Source: JAIXUI01 sp943373175 (lineage in GTDB: Bacteria; Bacteroidota; Bacteroidia; UBA7662; JAIXUI01). Taken from it: 29,079 bases of DNA. Made by a program: the position numbers and the translations under genes. The stretch's first letter is position 1; each line of letters starts with the position of its first letter. The notes beneath the pieces are model-generated. The model was given only the letters and a program-made list of their open reading frames with translations, was not told where the DNA came from and did no database searches. Location: NCBI GenBank assembly GCA_943373175.1, contig CALSBM010000038.1:1-29079 (forward strand). Direction: 5' to 3'. Below are positions 1-8,009 of the stretch, piece after piece.

Positions 1-190
1 ATCGGAGTTCGGAACTCGGACAGCGGAGTTCGGAACTCGGACAGCGGAGTTCGGAACTCGGTCATCGGAGTTCGGAACTCGGACAGCGGAGTTCGGAACT
101 CGGACAGCGGAGTTCGGAACTTGGTCAGCGGAGTTCGGAACTCGGACAGCGGAGTTCAGAACTCGGACAGCGGAGTTCGGAACTCGGGCA
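1..190. repeat. 21-bp tandem repeat array, nine units, open at left edge
   Basis: Nine copies of a 21-bp unit (consensus agttcggaactcggacagcgg) follow each other without spacers and run off the left edge. Units differ by only one or two bases (for example ctcggtcat, cttggtcag, ttcagaact). Each unit contains the near-palindrome GAGTTC-G-GAACTC. Because 21 is a multiple of three, an open frame reads as SGVRNSD heptapeptides, but the non-repeat continuation does not look like a protein, so I treat it as non-coding. No spacers, so not CRISPR. Confidence 0.95.
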
Positions 191-480
191 TTATCTCTGT
201 AGAATATACGTACCGCATTAATCGACATATAATGTCAGAAGGCATTTTCGAAAATCTTGTCCAACGCATGATTACTCGAAAGTCACATATTTATAAACAG
301 TTTATTTGTGGTTCTTCGCTTTTTTTTATGGCACTTTTCCCGCTGATTCCAACGCTGGTTTGCGCTGATCAGCGGGAAACTTGTCAATCTAAAAAGCTTT
401 TACGGTGGTGGATAATCTTTTTGCAAATTTGTACCTGTTTGAAGCTTTCTACTTTTTAAACAAGGTGCAAAAAGATAATG
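191..480. other. Intergenic stretch without a convincing gene
   Basis: An open frame continues out of the tandem repeat to 459, but its composition is unlike a protein and it has no family resemblance. The only structure I see is the 12-bp palindrome listed separately at 336-379. Confidence 0.6.
336..379. repeat. REP-like extragenic palindrome
   Basis: TTTCCCGCTGAT (336-347) is the exact reverse complement of ATCAGCGGGAAA (368-379), with a 20-base loop that itself contains further CGCTG motifs. I recall similar CGCTGAT/ATCAGCGGGAA palindromes between genes in Bacteroidota, but no search was run. No T-run follows, so a terminator role is not favoured. Confidence 0.6.
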
Positions 481-876
481 CTAAAAAGACATTCGTGTAA
501 TCTCGACACCGGATGGATATTCTAAGTCACCTCTGTTTTCAACTGTTATAAATACCTCAGAAAAGTCGAATGGTGTAGTAGAAGAAAAATTCGTTTTTTG
601 GGCATTTTTTACTACCAATTGGCCAACATTTTTAACTTGTTTTTCCTTTGTAACAATCCAAACTGAATAGTTGTTACCTGGAGGAGTTAGACGATCTGGA
701 CTGGCTAAGTTTTCTGCAGTAATTTCTAAAACGAAATTCTTTAGTTTGTCAGTTTTCTTTTTTAGAGAAAAGGTAGCTGCAGGAACTACGCTAGAAACAG
801 GAAACTTTTTTGATGTTGTACAACAACTAATGATTAACATTAGCGAAAGAGTAACTAAGACACTGGTTGGTTTCAT
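481..876 (-). CDS. Small lipoprotein of unknown function
   Basis: The 131-residue product begins with a short hydrophobic signal (MKPTSVLVTLSLMLIISC) ending in a lipobox LIISC with a second Cys directly after it, so it should be exported, lipidated and held at the membrane. The mature part is short and rich in beta-type residues. The segment NYSVWIVT...VKNVGQL is reminiscent of extracytoplasmic domains of anti-sigma factors, but this is a weak resemblance and I name no function. It has no operon partner: the flanks are a repeat region and a 463-bp intergenic gap. The start is supported by the signal sequence beginning directly at the ATG. Confidence 0.75.
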   Translation of the reverse strand: MKPTSVLVTLSLMLIISCCTTSKKFPVSSVVPAATFSLKKKTDKLKNFVLEITAENLASPDRLTPPGNNYSVWIVTKEKQVKNVGQLVVKNAQKTNFSSTTPFDFSEVFITVENRGDLEYPSGVEITRMSF

Positions 877-1339
877 TATTTTAAATTTAAGTTGATTGAA
901 AAAATTGACAATGGGTTTTAAAAGTGGATATAAACATCGGTAAAAGAATCATCTCTGAAGTCGAATAATACTACAATGGGTCAATCATTTTTTAACCATT
1001 TAGATACTAAGTTAATTAAAGGAAGGTTCTTAATTCTCTTAATGCCTTTGTGATTGAATTAATTCGATTCTGTAAACCATTAAACAGTTAAATCTATTAA
1101 GGACTTCTTAATTTCCTTCACATTTTAATGGGTTAATAATTTTGATTTTTATGATTACGGCTATCCATTATTTTCTACCCGTAGAGTATCTCAGCGGTGC
1201 AGGATGAATAAAGAGCATTTTTTTCTTGGTAAAGAAAGTGTGTGAAACTGCAACCGAAATATCCTTTTAACGGTAAATAGTTAAACTAGATTTCAGCTTT
1301 GCCAAAACAATTAGCTACTCAAACACCTGTTCACAGGTA
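877..1339. other. AT-rich intergenic region, nothing identified
   Basis: 463 bp between two minus-strand genes. It is A+T-rich with many stops in all frames. I see no tRNA, no strong terminator hairpin with a T-run and no gene. It should contain the promoter of the lipoprotein gene, but I could not place one with confidence. Confidence 0.5.
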
Positions 1340-1999
1340 CTAATTAACAGAGAAAGCTACATTGAGCGAAAGAACGCTGTTTTTTCCGTCAGGGAAAATA
1401 TAGTATGCGCCATTGTAATTTTTATTTTTACCCACTTTGTTAACTCCGTAACTATACCTCAAACTGAAACTTAGTACATTAAAGTCAAAGCCTACTCCGC
1501 CAATAAACCCTACGTCAATTTTATTGTAATTGTCTGTAGATATGTTTCTTTCAAAATCAAATGGACTGAAACTGGATTCATTAGAAACCTTTCCACTTAC
1601 CAGAAAGCCAACGTAAGGCCCAACCTGAATATTGAAATTTTTTGCAAAATTAATTACCCCTAGAACAGGTATTTCCAAATAATTAAAAGTGTACTTCACA
1701 GAACCATTCGCAAATACATTGTTGTAAGTATTTTTTGCGCCTTTGGTAGTGTAGTAAATTTCCGGTTGAATGGCAAAAAAGGAAATAATAGGAACTTTTG
1801 CAAAAATACCAGCATTAAACCCTATCAGGGGATTTTCGCTATTTACATCTTTGGTATATAAGTTACTGACGTTTGCGCCAACTTTAAAACCTACTTTGAA
1901 AGTGCTTTCATCACTTGTTTCCTGTGCGAATGTATTGGAGGAAAATCCGCAGAGTAGCCCCGTTACAAAAAATGTATTAATTAAATGATGCTTTTTCAT
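1340..1999 (-). CDS. Outer-membrane beta-barrel protein (PorT-like family)
   Basis: The product is 219 aa. The frame extends upstream, but I place the start at the ATG at 1999 because MKKHHLINTFFVTGLLCGFSSNTFAQ is a complete signal peptide with an AQ cleavage site. The mature protein alternates hydrophobic and polar residues in strands such as FKVGFKVGANVSNLYT, FFAIQPEIYYTTKGA, FNYLEIPVLGVINF and FNIQVGPYVGFLVSGKV, followed by KIDVGFIGGVGFDF and FSLRYSYGVNKV. This is the pattern of the small eight-stranded outer-membrane barrels common in Bacteroidota (the PF13568-type family). The specific role is unknown. It is monocistronic. A TAcgTTTG box lies about 57 bp upstream of the chosen start, inside the longer frame, which also favours the downstream start. 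Confidence 0.85.
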   Translation of the reverse strand: MKKHHLINTFFVTGLLCGFSSNTFAQETSDESTFKVGFKVGANVSNLYTKDVNSENPLIGFNAGIFAKVPIISFFAIQPEIYYTTKGAKNTYNNVFANGSVKYTFNYLEIPVLGVINFAKNFNIQVGPYVGFLVSGKVSNESSFSPFDFERNISTDNYNKIDVGFIGGVGFDFNVLSFSLRYSYGVNKVGKNKNYNGAYYIFPDGKNSVLSLNVAFSVN

Positions 2000-2055
2000 T
2001 TTAATTTTATTTCTGTGAAACTGTATTGTTTCAACTATGTAAAGGTGCCGTGTTT

Positions 2056-2063
2056 CAAACGTA
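2056..2063 (-). promoter_or_regulatory. Possible Bacteroidota -7 box (TAcgTTTG)
   Basis: The minus strand reads TACGTTTG, an exact fit to the TAnnTTTG -7 consensus known for Bacteroidota primary sigma factors, about 57 bp before the beta-barrel start. I did not find a clear TTG at the expected -33 position, so the assignment is tentative. Confidence 0.35.
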
Positions 2064-2349
2064 GGCAAGTTATATAATTAGAAATTATAGTTGTATAATT
2101 AGGTTACTGTGTCTATAAAACATTTTTCAACCCCAAAACCGTGTTCTCTAAGCCGGCAATAGGAAGACTATGTATTAAATTTTAAAAACTTGTTCGCTTG
2201 GTGATAAACTTATGCATTTGCCCCCTTAACGCCATTTTGGCCGCTCTCTTAGACAAAAAGGCAGGTAATTCGCTTATAATCAAGCCAATTTGTCTATTGT
2301 CGAGGGATGGTGAAAGGTTTGATTCAGCCTCTCTGAAGTTACAAACGCT

Positions 2350-4959
2350 ATGAATCTCAACCAATTTACCATCAAAGCTCAGGAAGCTGTTCAAAAGGCA
2401 GCCGAGCTGGCTCAGAGCCGTTCCCAGCAAGCCATTGAAACGGCGCATTTGCTCAAGGGCATTATCGAAACCGACGATCGCATCCTCAGTTTTATTCTCA
2501 GCAAATCGGGCGCTCACGAAGGCCCCTTGCAACAGGCCGTTGAGGCTGAATTGAACCGCTTTCCCAAAGTCAGCGGTGGACAACCTTATCTCAGTCAGGA
2601 TGCTCAGCGCACCCTCGTAGAAGCTCAAAGCATCGCCAAGTCGATGAAAGATAGCTATGCCGCAGTGGAACACCTGATTCTTGCCCTGCTGGAAAACAAA
2701 GACTCCGTAGCCCGGATGCTTAAAGATGCCGGACTAACCTCGAAAACCGCTAAAGCCGCCATCGTGGAATTGCGCAAAGGACAAACCGTTAACGACCCAC
2801 ATGCCGAAAACAGCTACCAAGCTTTAGACAAATACGCCCGTAACTTAAATGCTTTGGCCGAATCCGGCAAACTCGACCCCGTTATTGGACGAGACGAAGA
2901 AATCCGACGTGTCATTCAGATTCTCAGCCGAAGAACGAAAAACAACCCCATCCTTATAGGAGAACCCGGCGTCGGGAAAACCGCTATCGCCGAAGGCATT
3001 GCCATGCGGATTGTGAACGGCGATGTGCCGGAAAACATCAAAGGAAAAGTCGTATTCTCTCTGGATATGGGCGCATTAATTGCCGGTGCCAAGTTTAAAG
3101 GAGAATTCGAAGAACGCCTTAAAGCGGTGGTGAAAGAAGTCATCGGCTCTGAAGGCGAAATCATCCTCTTTATCGACGAAATCCACACCTTAGTGGGTGC
3201 CGGCGGCGGTGGTGAAGGCGCTATGGATGCGGCCAATATCCTGAAACCCGCACTGGCTCGCGGAGAATTGAGGGCCATAGGCGCGACTACCTTAGCGGAA
3301 TACCAGAAATACTTAGAAAAAGACAAAGCCCTCGAAAGGCGTTTTCAAAAAGTGATGGTAGAAGAACCCGATGCCGCCGATGCTATCTCCATTCTGCGTG
3401 GGCTGAAGGAACGCTACGAAACCCATCACAAGGTTCAGATTCGTGACGAAGCCATCATCGCTGCGGTGGAGTTAAGCCAACGCTACATCTCCGACCGCTT
3501 TCTTCCCGACAAAGCCATTGACCTAATGGACGAAGCCGCTTCTAAACTGAGAATCGAAATCGATTCTGTTCCAGAAGAAGTGGACGAATTAGACCGCCGC
3601 ATCATGCAACTGGAAATCGAGAATGAAGCCCTCAAACGGGAGCAAGACGAAGAAAAGCTGAAAGTTTTAGCCCACGACATCTCCAGTTTGAAAGAAGAAC
3701 GCGATGCGCTGAAAGCCCGCTGGAGAATGGAAAAAGACGTAGTGGAAGCCATTCAGCAGCAGAAAACCTTGATGGAGCAATACAAACTCGAAGCGGAACA
3801 GGCGGAACGTGCTGCCGACTACGGCAAAGTGGCCGAAATACGCTATGGAAAACTCAAAGAAGCAGAAGCAACCCTGAAAGCCAGGCAAAAAGATTTGGTT
3901 GAACTTCAACTTGACAGTAAAATGCTGAAAGAGGAAGTGGATGCCGAAGACATTGCCGGAGTAGTAAGCCGCTGGACAGGAATACCGGTGAGTAAGATGG
4001 TGGAAAGTGAGCGCCAGAAATTGCTTAGGTTAGAAGAAGAGCTCCACCGAAGGGTGGTAGGTCAGGAAGAAGCGATTGAAGCCATAGCCGATGCGGTACG
4101 TCGTTCTAAAGCCGGCCTTCAAGACACCAAACGACCTATCGGTTCCTTCATTTTCCTCGGTTCTACCGGAGTCGGCAAGACTGAACTGGCAAAAGCATTG
4201 GCAGAATTCCTCTTCGACGACGAAAACGCGATGGTTAGAATCGATATGTCGGAGTACCAAGAAAGGCATACCGTATCGAGGTTAATAGGCGCACCTCCCG
4301 GCTATGTAGGTTACGATGAAGGCGGGCAACTCACCGAAGCGGTGCGTCGAAGGCCGTATAGCGTGTTGTTGTTGGATGAAATCGAAAAAGCTCATCCGGA
4401 TGTCTTCAACATCCTGCTGCAAGTGCTCGACGATGGACGACTCACCGATAGCAAAGGGCGGGTGGTAAACTTTAAGAATACCATCATCATCATGACTTCC
4501 AACCTCGGCAGCAGCTTAATTCAGGAACAACTGGCGGATTACTCCGAAGGCGATTTCGATAAGTTGGATAAAACCCGCGATGCGCTTTTTGAATTACTGA
4601 AACGTACCATTCGCCCGGAATTTTTAAACCGAATTGATGAAGTGATCATGTTCACGCCCTTGAGCCGAGCCAACATTAAAGGCATTGTGAAGCTGCAAAT
4701 GGAGAAGCTACGTAAGCAATTGGAAGAGAAAGGCATACACATGGCGGCTACACCGGAAGCGGTTGCTTATCTGGCCAAAGAAGGGTACGACCCACAATTC
4801 GGCGCAAGACCGCTGAAACGACTCATTCAGCGTAAGGTGCTGAACGAGTTATCGAAGCAATTGCTGGCCGGCTTGGTACAAAAAGATTCCACCATCCTGC
4901 TCGATGTGGACACACAAGGCAGACTGCATTTTGGCAACGACAGCATTATATTGAATTAA
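2350..4959 (+). CDS. clpB: ATP-dependent disaggregase ClpB
   Basis: The 869-aa length is typical of ClpB, a cytosolic hexameric AAA+ machine that rescues aggregated proteins with DnaK. Domains in order: Clp N-domain (residues 1-150, starting MNLNQFTIKAQEAVQ); first ATPase with Walker A GEPGVGKT (204-211) and Walker B DE (276-277) in the LFIDEIH motif; a long heptad-rich middle domain (about 405-535), which separates ClpB from ClpA/ClpC; second ATPase with Walker A GSTGVGKT (604-611) and Walker B around D676 in LLLDEIEKAHPD; C-terminal small domain with GARPLKRLIQ. All catalytic motifs are intact. It stands alone between a 280-bp upstream gap and its own terminator. No CIRCE element or clear heat-shock promoter was seen. 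Confidence 0.98.
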   Translation: MNLNQFTIKAQEAVQKAAELAQSRSQQAIETAHLLKGIIETDDRILSFILSKSGAHEGPLQQAVEAELNRFPKVSGGQPYLSQDAQRTLVEAQSIAKSMKDSYAAVEHLILALLENKDSVARMLKDAGLTSKTAKAAIVELRKGQTVNDPHAENSYQALDKYARNLNALAESGKLDPVIGRDEEIRRVIQILSRRTKNNPILIGEPGVGKTAIAEGIAMRIVNGDVPENIKGKVVFSLDMGALIAGAKFKGEFEERLKAVVKEVIGSEGEIILFIDEIHTLVGAGGGGEGAMDAANILKPALARGELRAIGATTLAEYQKYLEKDKALERRFQKVMVEEPDAADAISILRGLKERYETHHKVQIRDEAIIAAVELSQRYISDRFLPDKAIDLMDEAASKLRIEIDSVPEEVDELDRRIMQLEIENEALKREQDEEKLKVLAHDISSLKEERDALKARWRMEKDVVEAIQQQKTLMEQYKLEAEQAERAADYGKVAEIRYGKLKEAEATLKARQKDLVELQLDSKMLKEEVDAEDIAGVVSRWTGIPVSKMVESERQKLLRLEEELHRRVVGQEEAIEAIADAVRRSKAGLQDTKRPIGSFIFLGSTGVGKTELAKALAEFLFDDENAMVRIDMSEYQERHTVSRLIGAPPGYVGYDEGGQLTEAVRRRPYSVLLLDEIEKAHPDVFNILLQVLDDGRLTDSKGRVVNFKNTIIIMTSNLGSSLIQEQLADYSEGDFDKLDKTRDALFELLKRTIRPEFLNRIDEVIMFTPLSRANIKGIVKLQMEKLRKQLEEKGIHMAATPEAVAYLAKEGYDPQFGARPLKRLIQRKVLNELSKQLLAGLVQKDSTILLDVDTQGRLHFGNDSIILN

Positions 4960-4981
4960 GGGAGAAGAGATTAAAAAGAAA

Positions 4982-5020
4982 CAGGCCATCACGGATATTG
5001 TGATAGCCTGCTTGGGTTTT
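4982..5020 (+). terminator. Rho-independent terminator of clpB
   Basis: CAGGC-c-ATCAC (4982-4992) pairs with GTGAT-a-GCCTG (5000-5010) around a 7-base loop with one mismatch. The stem is followed by CTTGGGTTTT. It begins 23 bp after the clpB stop codon. Confidence 0.75.
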
Positions 5021-5111
5021 ATATAGGATTGAACTTGTGGGTTTCAGTTTGGAAAAAGGATAGCTTCTTTGTAAGAGTGAAGAAACAAGGATAGTCGTAT
5101 CAAGGACGATT

Positions 5112-5327
5112 CTATGTACTTTTTACCGCTTTAACTTCCTGACTTATTTCGTCCATCGTCATGGAAGACAGACCGTATTTCTCAGCTAATGTTACACATT
5201 GGTTGAGGTTTTGCCGCATAAGTTCCTTGATGATGAGTTCAAGAAACTCATTGAAAGTGAGTTGGTCTTTTTTGATTCGAAACTTCTTAATTTCAAATTC
5301 AGAAATAGCAATATTGAGTATTCTCAT
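5112..5327 (-). CDS. Small antitoxin-like protein without its toxin
   Basis: The 71-aa product carries FNEFLELIIKELMRQNLNQC and the tail AEKYGLSSMTMDEISQEVKA. From memory this layout (short strand, helix, then AEKYGLS-MTMDEI-EVKAVR) matches small antitoxins that Bacteroidota encode directly before a PIN-domain ribonuclease toxin. Here the space downstream on the same strand is only the 152-bp gap to the converging clpB gene, with no PIN-type ORF. It therefore looks orphaned, either a remnant or a stand-alone regulator. The family assignment is recall only. Confidence 0.55.
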   Translation of the reverse strand: MRILNIAISEFEIKKFRIKKDQLTFNEFLELIIKELMRQNLNQCVTLAEKYGLSSMTMDEISQEVKAVKST

Positions 5328-5406
5328 GCCTTGAATAAGTTGCTTAAAAATAAACTGAATATTGGGAAAATGCGGTAGGGATTCTCGCGCTTCAAACTAG
5401 TGCACC

Positions 5407-5598
5407 TTAGCCTTCTTGTTTATCCCTTCTCTTCTTCCAACCGAAGAAAAGCATCAATAACAAGGTAAAGGCATACACCGCAGCGAGAGCTGGCTTTTCG
5501 ATTTGGCCTGTGTCCCAATCTACTGATTTCATCAGTCCGCGAGCTATAAGAAAGAAGATAATCCAGTAGGTAAATCCGAGTCGAATTAGCTTGTTCAT
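5407..5598 (-). CDS. Small membrane protein, two predicted TM segments
   Basis: The 63-aa product has two hydrophobic segments (about residues 7-23, LGFTYWIIFFLIARGLM, and 37-53, LAAVYAFTLLLMLFFGW). They are separated by a short polar loop, and the tail KKRRDKQEG is strongly basic, which should place the C-terminus in the cytoplasm by the positive-inside rule. I recognise no family. It lies 79 bp upstream of the antitoxin-like gene on the same strand, but the gap and unrelated content do not suggest a functional pair. Confidence 0.6.
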   Translation of the reverse strand: MNKLIRLGFTYWIIFFLIARGLMKSVDWDTGQIEKPALAAVYAFTLLLMLFFGWKKRRDKQEG

Positions 5599-5696
5599 AT
5601 TGTTTGCAACATAATTCAGCGATTCAATTTCACCAAGTCAATTCTATGGATGAATGCAAAATCCAGCCAGTAGAAAGCCATATTGATGTTTTCTCG

Positions 5697-5812
5697 ATCC
5701 CGAAGGGATTACAGGTTGATAGACCTGGTTGCTCTAATCGTTGTTCGACTCCTTCGGAGTCGTATAGAGGTGGATTGATGGTATTCTATAAACATACGAC
5801 CCGTTCCGGGTC
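5697..5812. repeat. Extragenic repeat unit with four short hairpins
   Basis: Four perfect hairpins follow within 116 bp: ATCCC-gaa-GGGAT (5697-5709), CAGGT-tgatag-ACCTG (5712-5727), CGACTCC-ttc-GGAGTCG (5746-5762) and GACCCG-ttc-CGGGTC (5798-5812). Three of them share an NCCttcGGN-style tip. I recall the same order of modules in intergenic regions of other Bacteroidota genomes. It lies just after the stop of the marC-like gene, and its function is unknown. Confidence 0.7.
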
Positions 5813-5818
5813 AGGCGA

Positions 5819-6496
5819 TTACGTCCCGCTAATGCCCAGAATCCCGCGCAAAATCGGCTTTAACCCGCTAAAGAAAAACTCCACCGCAATCACCATCACG
5901 ATAAGCCCCATCAGGCGCATCATCACGTTATTGCCGGTTTCTCCTAACAGTGCAATGATTTTTGAGGAGCTGAGCAAAATGAGGTAGGTCAACGCGATAA
6001 CCAGCAGTATCGACAAGATGAGGATTGCCTTGAGTTCCGGCGCTTCGGCCTGTTCCATCAGTACAATGGCGTTGGTAATAGCGCCGGGGCCGCAAATCAT
6101 CGGGATTGCCAACGGTGTTATGGAGATATCATTAACATAACTCCGTATTTCGGTGTCTTTAATTTTTACTTGTCCAAGGCGAGCCTGCAACATGTCCATC
6201 CCCATCATAAAGAAAATCACCCCGCCTACTATCCTCAAGCTGTTGAGCGAGATTCCGAAAAAACGGAATAGCAACTGCCCAAAAAACGCGAAAACCATGA
6301 GGGTGATAAACGCTACAACCGCAGCTTTCCGAGCGGTGCGCCTTCGATGGCGGACTTCCAAATCGGCGGTCATGGTCATGAAGATGGGCATCGTACCCAA
6401 GGGGTTGATCAGGGAGAAAAAGGACGTAAGACAGAGTAAAGCGAAGGCCGTGAGTTCGGCAACAGGAGTCTGAATAATCAGAAGGTTATGGAGCAT
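5819..6496 (-). CDS. MarC-family integral membrane protein
   Basis: The 225-aa product has about six hydrophobic segments and the family's signature regions: FSLINPLGTMPIFMTMT near the N-terminus, RIVGGVIFFMMGMDML in the middle and PLAIPMICGPGAITNAIVLM in the second half. The MarC family (UPF0056) is found in the inner membrane. Its transport substrate is not established, and the old link to multiple antibiotic resistance has been withdrawn. I place the start at 6496 rather than further upstream because this gives the usual family length and N-terminus. The ATG then overlaps the stop of the upstream flippase gene by 11 nt, which predicts translational coupling. Confidence 0.88.
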   Translation of the reverse strand: MLHNLLIIQTPVAELTAFALLCLTSFFSLINPLGTMPIFMTMTADLEVRHRRRTARKAAVVAFITLMVFAFFGQLLFRFFGISLNSLRIVGGVIFFMMGMDMLQARLGQVKIKDTEIRSYVNDISITPLAIPMICGPGAITNAIVLMEQAEAPELKAILILSILLVIALTYLILLSSSKIIALLGETGNNVMMRLMGLIVMVIAVEFFFSGLKPILRGILGISGT

Positions 6497-7964
6497 CTGC
6501 AAGGGTATTTTCAGCCGATTCGGCCAATTCATTAGAAAGCGCAAACATGGCTTTGAATGGAACAATCCCAAAAAGAAGGGCGGAGATACCGGAAACTGCG
6601 CTGGCTATCAACCAGGAATACCCCCAGACTAAGCTGGAGTTTCGAAGAAAAACAAAGAGTATCCCACTTCCGGCGAGCCAAGCCAGCCAACCCAGCACCC
6701 GATTTAATCGGAGAAAATGGCCTTCTCGTTTACCGCAAGAGATAATTTGAAAAATTACGACCGGCAAATGAGTCAGACAAGAGGCCATAGCTGCTCCTTC
6801 TGCTTTGTACATCGGAATTAAAAGAAGGTTGAAACCAAGGTTACAAACAAGCCCAAAGGCAGCAATACGAAGCATTGGCTTGGTGTAATGACCTGCAGTG
6901 AGCAAAGTCCCAAAAACATACGTAAGGCTCAGCGGCATGAAAGCCGTCATCAGCCAAGCGAAAGAAGTGGCATGTTGCGGATTGTAATCGTGGTACAACA
7001 TCCGCATAATTGGTTCGCCGAAACACCAGCCGGTAAGTGCTAGAATTCCTCCCGCAACCAGCAAACCCTGCCACGCAATTTCTACAAACGGACGCAATGC
7101 AGCAGGCGTGCGCAGCTTAGAGGCGAATGCCGGAAGTAAAAACGAGCTTAATAGTACTGGTAGCATCTGAAATGCATCGGTAAGCCGGTACGCCGCTGCA
7201 TAGGTATCCACTTGAAACGCCCCATCCGGTAGAAATTTCTCCAGCAATACCGCATCTATTCGGGTATAAAACGACGTAAGTAAACCAAGTATAGCAAACG
7301 GGATGGTGGTTTTGAATACCGGAAGTAGGCGTTCAAACTTGAACTTAGGCTTCCAAGTACCTGCTCTTTTGGCTACATTCCAATACATCACAAGGTTTCC
7401 TGCCAGAAAACCAATTGTTTGCCCCCAAATATATCCCCATATTAAACGCTCTCCCCGAAACCACGGATGCAGCACCAAAGGAAGACATATTAAAACCATG
7501 ACCGCTTTATCGAGGATGGAGAAAAAGCTGTCTAACTTATAGAGATGTAGGCCGTTGACATAAGATCGAAAAAAGGAAAGGTTGATGACTAACACATGGT
7601 TAAGGGCAATCACCATTAAAAGAGGAAAGTGTTCTTCGTATCCAGCGAGCCAACCGGCGAAGGCCACTACCAGTAAATATGTTAAACCTAATAAAATTTT
7701 TAGCCCCCACATGCCCGGCCAATACTTGCGCAAAACCGAGGGCGCACGGGCCAGCAAACTGCCGTTGTAGTTAGCTAAACCCATGTCAGGAATGATGGCA
7801 AAAAGCAGCGAAAAGCTGTATAGCGTGTAGAAAATGCCATAATCGTGACCGGCACTCAGGTTCTGAACTCCACGGTCGATACCGAAGATCCAAAGCGGCT
7901 TCACCAGTGCATTGAGCACGATAAGCAGCGCGACATTCTTATAAAAATGCTTGGTTTCCGGCAT
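6486..7964 (-). CDS. Polysaccharide/lipid-linked oligosaccharide flippase (Wzx/MATE-like)
   Basis: The 492-aa product is almost entirely hydrophobic, with roughly 12-14 membrane helices. The N-terminal layout (FYKNVALLIVLNALVKPLWIF then LSAGHDYGIFYTLYSFSLLFAIIPDMGLANYNGS) is that of oligosaccharide flippases of the MOP superfamily, where the first helix is followed by a conserved G-x-Y-x-L/I-Y stretch. Such proteins move undecaprenyl-linked sugar units across the inner membrane for lipopolysaccharide or capsule assembly. It is coupled to the marC-like gene downstream and divergent from a GT9 glycosyltransferase, consistent with a role in envelope glycans. The exact substrate cannot be read from the sequence. 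Confidence 0.85.
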   Translation of the reverse strand: MPETKHFYKNVALLIVLNALVKPLWIFGIDRGVQNLSAGHDYGIFYTLYSFSLLFAIIPDMGLANYNGSLLARAPSVLRKYWPGMWGLKILLGLTYLLVVAFAGWLAGYEEHFPLLMVIALNHVLVINLSFFRSYVNGLHLYKLDSFFSILDKAVMVLICLPLVLHPWFRGERLIWGYIWGQTIGFLAGNLVMYWNVAKRAGTWKPKFKFERLLPVFKTTIPFAILGLLTSFYTRIDAVLLEKFLPDGAFQVDTYAAAYRLTDAFQMLPVLLSSFLLPAFASKLRTPAALRPFVEIAWQGLLVAGGILALTGWCFGEPIMRMLYHDYNPQHATSFAWLMTAFMPLSLTYVFGTLLTAGHYTKPMLRIAAFGLVCNLGFNLLLIPMYKAEGAAMASCLTHLPVVIFQIISCGKREGHFLRLNRVLGWLAWLAGSGILFVFLRNSSLVWGYSWLIASAVSGISALLFGIVPFKAMFALSNELAESAENTLADAP

Positions 7965-8009
7965 AAGGCGGGCAAAAATAGCCTGATAGTCCGAATTTTA
8001 CGGCTGAAA

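Noticed and set aside
1..190. CRISPR array
   Set aside because: Units are contiguous, with no spacers, and no cas genes are present. The same applies to the array at 28655-29079.
121..459. Open frame with heptapeptide repeats SGVRNSD
   Set aside because: The repeats come from the 21-bp array and the downstream 80 residues do not look like a protein; no support for a gene.
2916..4269. Several antisense open frames over clpB
   Set aside because: They are frame shadows of a strongly conserved gene, with no independent motifs. The same applies to frames opposite mcmA, pheS and bshA.
7845..8009. N-terminal extension of the GT9 enzyme
   Set aside because: This part overlaps the divergent flippase gene and has no resemblance to the family.
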